Positions 32,045 to 39,987 of a stretch of 64,000 nt of DNA are shown here, one piece after another (positions within the stretch are counted from its first letter, which is position 1; each line of letters starts with the position of its first letter). Source of the DNA: Virgibacillus salarius (GTDB lineage Bacteria; Bacillota; Bacilli; Bacillales; Amphibacillaceae); the NCBI RefSeq assembly GCF_039521925.1, contig NZ_BAAACY010000145.1, positions 1 to 64,000 of the forward strand. The letters are read 5' to 3'. The position numbers and the translations under genes are program-made. The notes beneath the pieces are model-generated. The model searched no databases, was not told where the DNA came from, and saw only the letters and a program-made list of their open reading frames with translations.

Positions 32045-32275
32045 ATGATGAAATCAACAAAAGTATTAGATGCAAAAGGGTTGGCTTGTCCAATGCCAAT
32101 TGTACGTACAAAGAAAGCAATGGAAGAATTGAATTCTGGAGATATACTGGAGGTTCATACAACTGATCAGGGCTCAAAGAGTGATCTTACGGCATGGGCT
32201 AAGGCAGGGGGACATGAATTGCTGAAGGATACAGAAGAGGATAATATATTAAAATTTTGGGTTAAAAAAGGATAA
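32045..32275 (+). CDS. TusA-like sulfur carrier (YrkI-like)
   Basis: The 76-residue protein is a stand-alone TusA. DAKGLACPMPIVRTKKAM carries the CPxP cysteine, and VHTTDQGSKSDLTAWA and EEDNILKFWVKKG complete the fold. It shuttles sulfur as a bound persulfide. It is nearly identical in key stretches to the first domain of the fusion at 29898, suggesting a duplication within the operon. The ATG pair at 32045/32048 follows AAGGAGGAAG. Confidence 0.9.
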   Translation: MMKSTKVLDAKGLACPMPIVRTKKAMEELNSGDILEVHTTDQGSKSDLTAWAKAGGHELLKDTEEDNILKFWVKKG

Positions 32276-32279
32276 AGGA

Positions 32280-32297
32280 GGCTCACTTAGGTGAGCC
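32280..32297 (+). other. Hairpin between tusA and tauE
   Basis: GGCTCAC, TTAG, GTGAGCC is a perfect 7-base stem directly after the tusA stop. No T run follows, so it may stabilise or process the mRNA or lower expression of the exporter gene rather than terminate. Confidence 0.5.
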
Positions 32298-32321
32298 CTC
32301 TCTATTTAGGGGGATTTAGAT

Positions 32322-33110
32322 ATGGAATATAGTCTATTGTTTATCGTTACCATTTTCTTAATTGGATTTATTGGGTCATTTATTTCTGGTATGGTTGGTA
32401 TTGGTGGATCTATTATAAAGTATCCAATGCTTTTATATATACCATCATTGGTCGGATTAACGGCGTTTACTGCCCACGAAGTATCAGGAATAAGTGCGGT
32501 ACAAGTATTATTTGCCACTATAGGTGGTGTTTGGGCCTATCGTAAAGGTGGGTATTTAAATGTAATCTTAATCATCTATATGGGTATTAGCATCTTACTT
32601 GGTAGTTTTATTGGTGGCTATGGATCGCAATTTATGAGTAATGGCGGAGTAAACCTTGTTTACGGTATTCTTGCTACCATAGCAGCTGTCATGATGTTCG
32701 TACCTAAAAAGGGAATTGATGATATTCCGATGGATCAAGTGAAATTTAATAAATGGCTTGCAGCATTTCTCGCCTTTTTAGTAGGTATCGGTGCTGGTAT
32801 CGTTGGTGCTGCTGGAGCATTTATCTTGGTCCCGATTATGCTACTTGTATTAAAGATACCGACAAGAATGACAATTGCTACTTCCTTAGCTATCACCTTC
32901 ATTTCTTCTATTGGTGCAACGACAGGAAAGTTGTTGACAGGACAAGTTTTATTCATTCCAGCAATTCTTATGATTGTGGCAAGCTTGATTGCTTCACCAT
33001 TGGGAGCTAATTTTGGGAAAAAGGTAAATACAAAGCTTTTACAGTGGATATTAGCAATTCTTATCTTAGGAACAGCCATTAAAATTTGGTTGGATATTCT
33101 CGGATCATAA
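32322..33110 (+). CDS. TauE/SafE-family sulfite/sulfur anion exporter (YrkJ-like)
   Basis: The 262-residue protein has about eight membrane helices in two halves, each with the family motif: GFIGSFISGMVGIGGSIIKYP near the start and GIGAGIVGAAGAFILVP near residue 155. Family members export sulfite, sulfoacetate or related anions. As the last gene of the CstR operon it would remove sulfite made by the persulfide dioxygenase. It follows AGGGGGA at good spacing. Confidence 0.88.
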   Translation: MEYSLLFIVTIFLIGFIGSFISGMVGIGGSIIKYPMLLYIPSLVGLTAFTAHEVSGISAVQVLFATIGGVWAYRKGGYLNVILIIYMGISILLGSFIGGYGSQFMSNGGVNLVYGILATIAAVMMFVPKKGIDDIPMDQVKFNKWLAAFLAFLVGIGAGIVGAAGAFILVPIMLLVLKIPTRMTIATSLAITFISSIGATTGKLLTGQVLFIPAILMIVASLIASPLGANFGKKVNTKLLQWILAILILGTAIKIWLDILGS

Positions 33111-33152
33111 ATTAGTTTACGCGATACGTTATTGAATCGATATAATTACTGA

Positions 33153-33260
33153 TTTATCCCACATATAATTGGCAGTATAGACCCATTTCCAGCAAAAAAG
33201 TGAAACCAATATGGATAAGTGGGAGATAAACAAAATCTCCCAACTGATTGAAGTCTCACT
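33153..33260 (+). repeat. Interspersed repeat, copy B (intermediate form)
   Basis: TTTATCCCACATATAATTGG opens the copy. The interior GTGAAACCAATATGGATAAG resembles that of copy C. A hairpin GGGAGAT, AAACAAA, ATCTCCC follows, and the right end is CTGATTGAAGTCTCAC. It lies between the sulfur operon and the convergent catalase and abuts the catalase stop codon, where its hairpin may serve as terminator. Confidence 0.65.
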
Positions 33261-34724
33261 TTATTTGGTTAGTCTTTCAATTTGATGAGAAGTCTGCTCT
33301 CCTAATTCCGATGCAGCATTATATAAATATTTTAAAACAATGCTACGTATTTCAGGAGAAATTCCAGTGAGATCCCTAGCGAGATTAGTTACTAAATGTT
33401 TTTGTTGTTGCACTGGGAGAGAGTTATAATACGCTCCAGCCTGTGCAAAGTCATCTTGCTTGGGGGTTCCCGACCTGGCAAGCCTACCTTCCACATACCT
33501 GTCACTGCCACTCGTAACAAGGTCGCCTGGCCACCAATTTTCTTGATGGTTGATCGGAATTTTACGGAAATCGGGTCCGATTCGTCTGCGCTGTGAATCC
33601 CAGTAAATATTGGCTCGACCCTGTAGCATTTTATCGTCCGATAACTCCGCACCTTCTAAAAGGTTAGAAGGTGAAAAAGCGATCTTTTCCACTTGCTCCA
33701 TATAGTTATCAGGATTTCGATTTAATACCATTTTTCCAACAGGCAACATTGGATATTGCTGCTCATCCCAGACCTTTGTATCATCTAACGGATCGAAGGG
33801 AAGCTTATCTGTATCAGCAGGGTCCATTAGCTGCACGTATAGACCATATTCTACAGTCTTTCCAGCAGCGATTGTATCATATAAATCTTGACCAGCGATA
33901 TCCGGGTTTTCACCCGCAAGCTTTGTTGCTTCACAGCTATCTATATATTCTACTCCCTCAAAAGGAATCCAATGGTATTTTATGTAATGTCTTACTCCTT
34001 TAGCGTTTTTCCACACATAAGTGTTCACACTATGTCCCGGTAGATGGCGAAGACTTTTTACCGTTCCTGCGTCAGAATAAATTCTAACAACAAAATGGGT
34101 GGACTCAGGTGCTCGAGCTACAAAGCTCCAGAATCTTTCAGGATCAAGTAGATTATTTTTGGGCGATGGCAAAAAAGCTTTGATGGATTCTGGAAAACGA
34201 ATCGCATCCCGGACAGAGAAGACCGGAATATGATTACAAATTAAATCAAAAATGCCGTTCGTTGTATAGAATTTCGTAGAAAATCCGCGAACGTTTCGGG
34301 ATGTATCTGGTGTGCCTTTTGTGCTTACAGCAAGCGAAAACCTTACTGCAACGGGAACTTTATGACCAGGGGATTGTAAAAAGGAGAGTTTTGTATACTC
34401 AGACATTGCATTTATTGTCTCAAAATAGCCAAATGCTCCGAAGCCTTTTACATGTACTGGTCGCTCTATCATTTTTTCATGTACAAATGATTCAAGGGTT
34501 TCATGAACAATATTATCTTGTTCTAGAACAGGACCTCTTTTACCAACAGTCTGTGAGTGTAGCTTTGCAGGTAAATCCTCTGCCCACTTTTGAGCTTTGT
34601 GAGATGTTTTAGAATGTTTATCCTGCTGATTCGATTTCTGTTTATGGACAGGTGATTGATTCGAATTAGACTTATTTAGAGAATTATTATGTTCTTGATT
34701 AAACCAACCATTATTACGATCCAT
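33261..34724 (-). CDS. Haem catalase (divergent, spore-type length)
   Basis: The 487-residue monofunctional catalase disproportionates hydrogen peroxide. The distal histidine (H91, RPVHVKGFGAFGYFE), the distal asparagine (N164, ICNHIPVF) and the proximal tyrosine (Y374, ANIYWDSQRRRIGP) are recognisable. The surrounding haem-pocket sequence is unusual: NH for the common NN, SVRD for FIRD, and SRNVRG for SRDVRG. The first 45 residues are rich in Asn, Ser, Lys and Gln, like the leader of small-subunit catalases such as KatX. It is monocistronic and divergent from the ZIP gene. It should still be active, but haem environment and kinetics may differ. Confidence 0.85.
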   Translation of the reverse strand: MDRNNGWFNQEHNNSLNKSNSNQSPVHKQKSNQQDKHSKTSHKAQKWAEDLPAKLHSQTVGKRGPVLEQDNIVHETLESFVHEKMIERPVHVKGFGAFGYFETINAMSEYTKLSFLQSPGHKVPVAVRFSLAVSTKGTPDTSRNVRGFSTKFYTTNGIFDLICNHIPVFSVRDAIRFPESIKAFLPSPKNNLLDPERFWSFVARAPESTHFVVRIYSDAGTVKSLRHLPGHSVNTYVWKNAKGVRHYIKYHWIPFEGVEYIDSCEATKLAGENPDIAGQDLYDTIAAGKTVEYGLYVQLMDPADTDKLPFDPLDDTKVWDEQQYPMLPVGKMVLNRNPDNYMEQVEKIAFSPSNLLEGAELSDDKMLQGRANIYWDSQRRRIGPDFRKIPINHQENWWPGDLVTSGSDRYVEGRLARSGTPKQDDFAQAGAYYNSLPVQQQKHLVTNLARDLTGISPEIRSIVLKYLYNAASELGEQTSHQIERLTK

Positions 34725-35000
34725 TGTCGTACCTCCCGTGTTTGCATGTTTATTCTCGATGTTACATTATTATGTATGTAGATTTTTAGATAATTATGAT
34801 TTCATTCCCTAGGAATAAAAAAATCTCGGACAACATAAATCCATAAGCTTAAAACAGCTTACTTGAATAACCAGAATGAAAAGGAGTAAGCTATTCACGT
34901 AGTAATTTTAAAAATATATGTTGTTAATTAAACGTATGCTATAAGAGGAATTGTAATAATATTTGTTTATGTTGCTGTTGAGAAAGGGGAGTTGAATGTG

Positions 35001-35813
35001 ATGGATTACTTTTTATCGTTACATCCAGTAGTACAAGCTACAATTGCGACATTATTTACTTGGGGAATGACAGCACTTGGTGCGGCGCTAGTCTTCACTA
35101 CAAAGAACTTTAATCAACGACTGATGGATGCTATGCTCGGATTTGCAGGAGGAGTAATGATAGCGGCTAGTTTTTGGTCCCTTCTTTCGCCTGCATTGGA
35201 TATGGCAGAAGCTAGCGGAACAATTGCATGGATTCCAGCAGCTGTTGGATTTATGCTAGGAGGGCTATTTCTTTGGAGCATTGATAAAGTACTGCCACAT
35301 TTACATCCAACCTCTCCAATGAAGGATGCGGAAGGCATACATCCCACTAGAAAAAAGCGAAGTACGCTTTTAGTTTTGGCAATTACGTTGCATAATATTC
35401 CAGAAGGCTTAGCAGTAGGGGTTGCATTTGGGGCAATTGCAGCAGATTTATCAACATCGACTATCACAGGTGCAATTGCTCTAGCAATAGGTATTGGTAT
35501 TCAAAACTTCCCGGAAGGTTTAGCTGTTTCTATGCCACTTCGCAGAGAAGGTATGTCAAGAAGGAAGAGCTTTATGTACGGGCAATTTTCAGGTATGGTG
35601 GAACCGATTGCAGGAATAATTGGTGCAGTTGCTGTTACCTTTATTCAACCATTGTTACCATATGCTCTGAGCTTTGCAGCCGGGGCAATGATATTTGTGG
35701 TAGCAGAAGAAGTAATTCCTGGTTCGCAGGAGGAAGGGAACAAAGACCTTGCTTCCATGAGTTTAATGATTGGTTTTACTATAATGATGATTTTAGATGT
35801 GGCCCTTGGTTAA
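35001..35813 (+). CDS. ZIP-family metal transporter (ZupT-like)
   Basis: About 270 residues with eight membrane helices. Both metal motifs are textbook: HNIPEGLAVGVAFG and QNFPEGLAVSMPLR, followed by AAGAMIFVVAEEVIPG. A short His-containing loop (LPHLHPT) lies in the cytosolic segment, as is usual. This GufA/ZupT branch moves zinc and other divalent metals. The ATG at 35001 is 9 bases after AAAGGGGAG; TTG and GTG codons just upstream are less likely. It is closer to the classical family than the protein at 726. Confidence 0.92.
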   Translation: MDYFLSLHPVVQATIATLFTWGMTALGAALVFTTKNFNQRLMDAMLGFAGGVMIAASFWSLLSPALDMAEASGTIAWIPAAVGFMLGGLFLWSIDKVLPHLHPTSPMKDAEGIHPTRKKRSTLLVLAITLHNIPEGLAVGVAFGAIAADLSTSTITGAIALAIGIGIQNFPEGLAVSMPLRREGMSRRKSFMYGQFSGMVEPIAGIIGAVAVTFIQPLLPYALSFAAGAMIFVVAEEVIPGSQEEGNKDLASMSLMIGFTIMMILDVALG

Positions 35814-35823
35814 TTCCAAATCA

Positions 35824-35854
35824 AAACCACCAGAGTAGTTAGAACTGGTGGTTT
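35824..35854 (+). terminator. Terminator after the second ZIP gene
   Basis: AAACCACCAG pairs with CTGGTGGTTT around an 11-base loop, starting 11 bases after the stop codon. Confidence 0.8.
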
Positions 35855-35968
35855 GCTCTGTGGCTGAAAGCCTCTATTATCGGCGCCTCAGCCTTAACTA
35901 AATGGCTAGCAGGTTCTTTTTTTTAGCCATACTATATCTACCATATTTGCCTTGTTTGTGCATGTCCA

Positions 35969-37720
35969 CTAATCCTTTATGTGAACCACAACTGGTACCC
36001 ATTTACGTATACTATTAATCAACCATATATTTGCGCAATTTTTAATTTCTTCTATTCTAATTTTTCGTTCTGAAATAATGTTATCATCTAAAAGTTTTTG
36101 ACGAAATGTCCCCGGTAATAAGCCACATTCAAGGGGGGGTGTATAAAGACCACCATTTATTTCAACAACTAAATTTCCGATTGTAAATTCAGTTAACTCG
36201 CGCTGTTCATTCCACAAAAGCACATCAAAAGCTTCAGGGAATTCATTAAGGAAAACCTGATATATGGATCGATGGGTTGTCTTATGATAATAAAAGACAT
36301 CCTTCTTGTTAATTGGGTATTTCGCAAGCTCCACCTTAGCAGGAGAAGCAGGCAACGTCGTTACATCCTTCTCAGCAGATATGGTTATATCTCCTAGGTT
36401 AGAAATAACCAATCGTACTCTAAAGGAACCGATACTATGTTGATTGGCGGTTTCTACCAGTAGTTTATAAAGCTTGTCCCGATGAAGTGGTATTGAAAAG
36501 TATGCTGCAGATTTTTCTAATCTGTTCATATGGTAATCGATTAGATAATATTCACTATCTATAAGGGAAATAGTTTCTAAAAGTTCCACTGATGATTGAG
36601 CCTTACTAAGAAATAATGCTTTCGTTAAAATCTCGGTATATTCTTCATCATCAGTCGAATCCCAAGTAATACCACCGCCTACCCCGTATAGTGCATTACC
36701 GGTTGTATTATTTACTAGGACAGTACGTATCGGTACATTAAAAATTGCCTCTTTTTCCGGGGTAATATAACCTACTGTTCCACAGTATACCTCTCTTGCC
36801 GAATCTTCTAGCTGATTAATTATTTTCATCGTGTTAATCTTAGGTGCTCCAGTAATCGAGCCGCAAGGGAATAATGCTCTAAAAATGGTAGTAATATCAC
36901 TATCAACTTCAGCTTCTACAGTAGATGTCATCTGAAAAACGGTTGGATAACGTTCAATTGCAAAAAGCTTCGGAACCTTAACAGTACCAGGTTTTGCAAT
37001 TAACCCTAAATCATTTCGTAATAAATCTACGATCATTACATTCTCTGCTCTGTTTTTATCAGAATGGTAAAGCCAATCTGCAAGTTGCTTATCCTCCTGC
37101 TGTGAATTGCCTCGTTTAACGGTACCTTTCATTGGTTTTGTCGTTATCTTGCCATCCCTTAAATGGAAAAATAATTCAGGGGATGCAGACAGAATTGAAT
37201 GGTCTCCAATGTCCAGATAGGCTGCATAATTAGCTGATTGCGCTTGTGCCAATTGTTGAAAATAACTTCGAGTATCACCGTTAAATTGGCTCTGTAGCCG
37301 GACTGTGTAATTAACCTGATAGGTGTCTCCGTTCTCGATATGTTGCTTTATCATTTTCAAATTTTGTTGATAATCTTCAAGGGAAGTTGTAGGTTTCCAC
37401 TCTGTTAAATGAAAGGCTTTAGTATCAGCCATTATTTCATCTGATGGCTGAGCGAAAATACCGAACCACAATAGTGGCAAGGTACTACAGTTGTTTACTT
37501 GCTGAGCCGGATCAAAGGCAGGCGCTGCTTCATATGCAAGGTATCCAGCTGCATAGTAACCAGCTTCGATATACTGTTGAATAGATTGCATACAAGGTAT
37601 TACTTCTTCTAACTTTGTAGTGGTTATAATAGTAATGGGATCTTTAAAGGTCATGGGCTGTTTATTACCTAAATGATTGGCAAAGTCAAAGAATAGGAGT
37701 GGTTTTTTTGGCGAATGCAT
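35969..37720 (-). CDS. PabB-PabC fusion: aminodeoxychorismate synthase component I and lyase
   Basis: The 583-residue chain joins two enzymes of p-aminobenzoate (folate) synthesis. Residues about 1-385 are the chorismate-binding synthase, with PMKGT (the lysine of the PIKGT motif of PabB), ENVMIVDLLRNDLG and FPCGSITGAPK. Residues about 395-583 are a PLP class-IV lyase, with KTTHRSIY holding the likely lysine and a C-terminal LPGTFRQ. It overlaps pabA by 35 bases, so the amidotransferase and synthase are coupled. No separate pabC or folate genes follow. The ribosome site of this ATG is weak, consistent with translation reinitiation. Confidence 0.9.
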   Translation of the reverse strand: MHSPKKPLLFFDFANHLGNKQPMTFKDPITIITTTKLEEVIPCMQSIQQYIEAGYYAAGYLAYEAAPAFDPAQQVNNCSTLPLLWFGIFAQPSDEIMADTKAFHLTEWKPTTSLEDYQQNLKMIKQHIENGDTYQVNYTVRLQSQFNGDTRSYFQQLAQAQSANYAAYLDIGDHSILSASPELFFHLRDGKITTKPMKGTVKRGNSQQEDKQLADWLYHSDKNRAENVMIVDLLRNDLGLIAKPGTVKVPKLFAIERYPTVFQMTSTVEAEVDSDITTIFRALFPCGSITGAPKINTMKIINQLEDSAREVYCGTVGYITPEKEAIFNVPIRTVLVNNTTGNALYGVGGGITWDSTDDEEYTEILTKALFLSKAQSSVELLETISLIDSEYYLIDYHMNRLEKSAAYFSIPLHRDKLYKLLVETANQHSIGSFRVRLVISNLGDITISAEKDVTTLPASPAKVELAKYPINKKDVFYYHKTTHRSIYQVFLNEFPEAFDVLLWNEQRELTEFTIGNLVVEINGGLYTPPLECGLLPGTFRQKLLDDNIISERKIRIEEIKNCANIWLINSIRKWVPVVVHIKD

Positions 37721-38297
37721 CTATTTGTCCAACCTTTCGTGTGAAAAAGTTCTCTAATAACTGTAGCCCTTGTTCGGATAGTATTGCTTCAGGATGAGCT
37801 TGAATTCCTTCTATTGGATAAGTTTTATGGCGAATTGCCATAATCTCACCTGTAACTGATTTTGCGCTTATTTCAAAGCAAGAAGGTAGGGTAGCCTCCT
37901 GAACAATAAGTGAATGATACCTTGTGACAGCTAACGGATTTTTAAGCTTTTTGAATATACCTTTATGATCATGGGTAATCATTGAAACCTTACCATGCAT
38001 TGGTTGTTTGGCTTTTACAATACTAGCACCAAAGGCTTGAGCAATCGTTTGATGCCCTAAACAAATTCCAATTATTGGATATAGCGTATACAGTTTTCTT
38101 ACAATCTCTAGACATATACCTGCAGAAGCCGGGTTTCCAGGTCCAGGAGAGAGCAATATGCTAGATGGGTTTAATCGTTTAATGTCTGCTATTGAGATTT
38201 CATCATTGCGAGCGACATATACTTGCTGGTTTAGCTGCTTCATATATTGTACAAGATTAAATGTGAATGAATCATAATTATCGATGACTAATATCAT
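37686..38297 (-). CDS. PabA, glutamine amidotransferase of aminodeoxychorismate synthase
   Basis: The 203-residue class-I glutamine amidotransferase supplies ammonia to PabB. VIDNYDSFTFNLVQY opens it; the nucleophile elbow is GICLGHQ (Cys about 78), and the catalytic His/Glu pair is in AHPEAIL. In bacilli this subunit often serves both anthranilate and aminodeoxychorismate synthases; its coupling to pabB here points to folate. It overlaps the pabB-pabC gene by 35 bases. Confidence 0.9.
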   Translation of the reverse strand: MILVIDNYDSFTFNLVQYMKQLNQQVYVARNDEISIADIKRLNPSSILLSPGPGNPASAGICLEIVRKLYTLYPIIGICLGHQTIAQAFGASIVKAKQPMHGKVSMITHDHKGIFKKLKNPLAVTRYHSLIVQEATLPSCFEISAKSVTGEIMAIRHKTYPIEGIQAHPEAILSEQGLQLLENFFTRKVGQIDAFAKKTTPIL

Positions 38298-38350
38298 GTA
38301 GTTACCTACTCTCTTATAAACACTTCATGCGTTATTATAGCAAATGTAGG

Positions 38351-39466
38351 TTAATAAGCATATGTATCCACTTCAATTAATGCTTGTTTTAAATCCTCTA
38401 TTAATTCATTTGGTTGTTCAATTCCAACTGAAAACCGTAGCAGTTGGTCGTCAACACCACGCTTTATTCTTTCATCTCTAGGTATGTCAGCGTGAGTTTG
38501 TGTTGCTGGATAAGTAATAAAACTTTCCACCCCTCCTAAACTTTCAGCAAAAATGATAAGCTTCAAACTTTGAAGGAAAGGATCTATCCATTTACTTTTT
38601 CGTAAGCGAAAAGATAACATACCACCTCTTCCTGGATATAGAACATTATCAACCATTGGATGCTCTTGCAAAAAGGATACGATAAGCTTTGCATTGGCTT
38701 CATGTTTTTCCACCCGAAGCGCTAGTGTTTTTAATCCTCGAATTAATAGCCAAGAGTCAAAAGGTGATAGCACAGCACCTGAAGCATTGTGGTAATTGGC
38801 TAATTTTTCAGACAAGGATTTACCTTTTGCCACTACTAATCCAGCGAGTACATCGTTATGACCACCAATGTATTTCGTGCCACTATGAATGACGATATCA
38901 GCCCCTGACTCAATTGGCCGTTGAAGTAGCGGGGTCAGAAAAGTATTGTCAACAATTAATAGTACATTATATTGGTGCGCTAATTCCGCAACTTTTACAA
39001 TATCTATCTCTTGCATTAGGGGATTTGTAGGTGTTTCAATAAAGATTGCTCTTGTTTTCGAGGATATCAGTCGCCGCGTTTCTCCGTCATTCTTGAAATC
39101 TGTATATGTTGTCTGAATTTGATATGCAGCGGCGTAATGCTCTAATAATCGGTACGTTCCTCCGTATACATCACTCGTTACAATGAGTTCATCCCCAGCA
39201 TTAAAAAGAGAGAATACTAATTGAATGGCTGCCATTCCAGAACTGCAAGCATACCCACTGTCAGCGGATTCCAATTTAGCGATTCCTTCCTCTAGTAAGG
39301 TTCTTGTAGGATTTTTCGTTCTTGAGTAATCATAGCCTGATGATTGTCCCAGTCCGTGGTGCTGGTAGGCAGTTGACAAATAAATAGGTGCGCTAACTGC
39401 TCCAGTAGCTTTATCACTCTTATTTCCTAATTGTACTAATTCTGTTTCAATGCTTCTTCGTGACAT
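38351..39466 (-). CDS. MetI, cystathionine gamma-synthase / O-acetylhomoserine thiolyase
   Basis: About 371 residues, a PLP enzyme of the Cys/Met metabolism family that couples O-acetylhomoserine to cysteine or sulfide. The Schiff-base lysine is in HSGTKYIGGHND. The stretches APIYLSTAYQHHGLGQS and SLGGVESFITYPATQTH match Bacillus MetI closely. The ATG at 39466 lies about 9 bases after AAGGGA, and the ATG three codons earlier overlaps that site. A SAM-I riboswitch with terminator sits in its leader. The usual partner metC does not follow. Confidence 0.92.
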   Translation of the reverse strand: MSRRSIETELVQLGNKSDKATGAVSAPIYLSTAYQHHGLGQSSGYDYSRTKNPTRTLLEEGIAKLESADSGYACSSGMAAIQLVFSLFNAGDELIVTSDVYGGTYRLLEHYAAAYQIQTTYTDFKNDGETRRLISSKTRAIFIETPTNPLMQEIDIVKVAELAHQYNVLLIVDNTFLTPLLQRPIESGADIVIHSGTKYIGGHNDVLAGLVVAKGKSLSEKLANYHNASGAVLSPFDSWLLIRGLKTLALRVEKHEANAKLIVSFLQEHPMVDNVLYPGRGGMLSFRLRKSKWIDPFLQSLKLIIFAESLGGVESFITYPATQTHADIPRDERIKRGVDDQLLRFSVGIEQPNELIEDLKQALIEVDTYAY

Positions 39467-39487
39467 AATATCCATCCCTTCATTCGA

Positions 39488-39643
39488 TGAAAAAAGCCTC
39501 TTCTAATTAAATAAGAAGAGGCTTACATCATTCGGTTACTCTTCCTATCTGCATGCTTTCGAGCATCTGGAATTGGCACAGTTCTCTTTATAAGTCTGTT
39601 GCCGAGGCTTCAAAGGGCCAGTCCCTCCACCTCTCTGGATAAG
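39488..39643 (-). ncRNA. SAM-I (S-box) riboswitch with terminator, leader of metI
   Basis: Read on the minus strand the leader begins CTTATCCAGAGAGGTGGAGG, then GACTGGCCC, TGAAGCCTCGGCAACA, and closes with GATAGGAAG. These are the conserved P1, kink-turn and core elements of S-box RNAs. An 11-base stem, AGCCTCTTCT with AGAAGAGGCT (39494-39524), and a T run follow 8-40 bases before metI, forming the terminator. High S-adenosylmethionine should stop transcription before metI. Confidence 0.96.
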
Positions 39644-39825
39644 AAAATAGTTTATGTAATTTTTAAAATAGATTACAGTTGTTTTTGCTATTTGTCAAGG
39701 GAAACTTAGGGATTTACTCCAATGTACAGTTTACAGCATTTAGATAACATGGTTTCATCTGAAGATAAGTGGAAAATAAAAGCAGATACGAAATATCGCA
39801 AGAAATAAATTAGTTAAAACATTCT

Positions 39826-39863
39826 AAAAATTAGTTGACTAATTTTTCTCGCTAATCTATACT
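39826..39863 (+). promoter_or_regulatory. ROK-gene promoter overlapped by a perfect palindrome
   Basis: AAAAATTAGT, TG, ACTAATTTTT (39826-39847) is a perfect 10-base inverted repeat. TTGACT (39835-39840) lies across its centre and TATACT (39858-39863) follows after exactly 17 bases. A further AAATTAGTT half-site lies at about 39807-39815. This is what an autoregulated ROK/XylR-type repressor site should look like and probably controls the whole block to 51034. Confidence 0.75.
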
Positions 39864-39987
39864 ATTAATAACTTCACAGGAGAAACTATTTGGTTAAATA
39901 CTGGAAAAATATAATAAATAGTAAAAAATCAATGGAAAAAGCCATTTAATTCTGGTTATTAATTACATGATGTTAATAGGTGATCAA

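Noticed and set aside
33396..34612. Several plus-strand open frames opposite the catalase
   Set aside because: They are antisense shadows with Leu/Ser-rich translations and no start signals.
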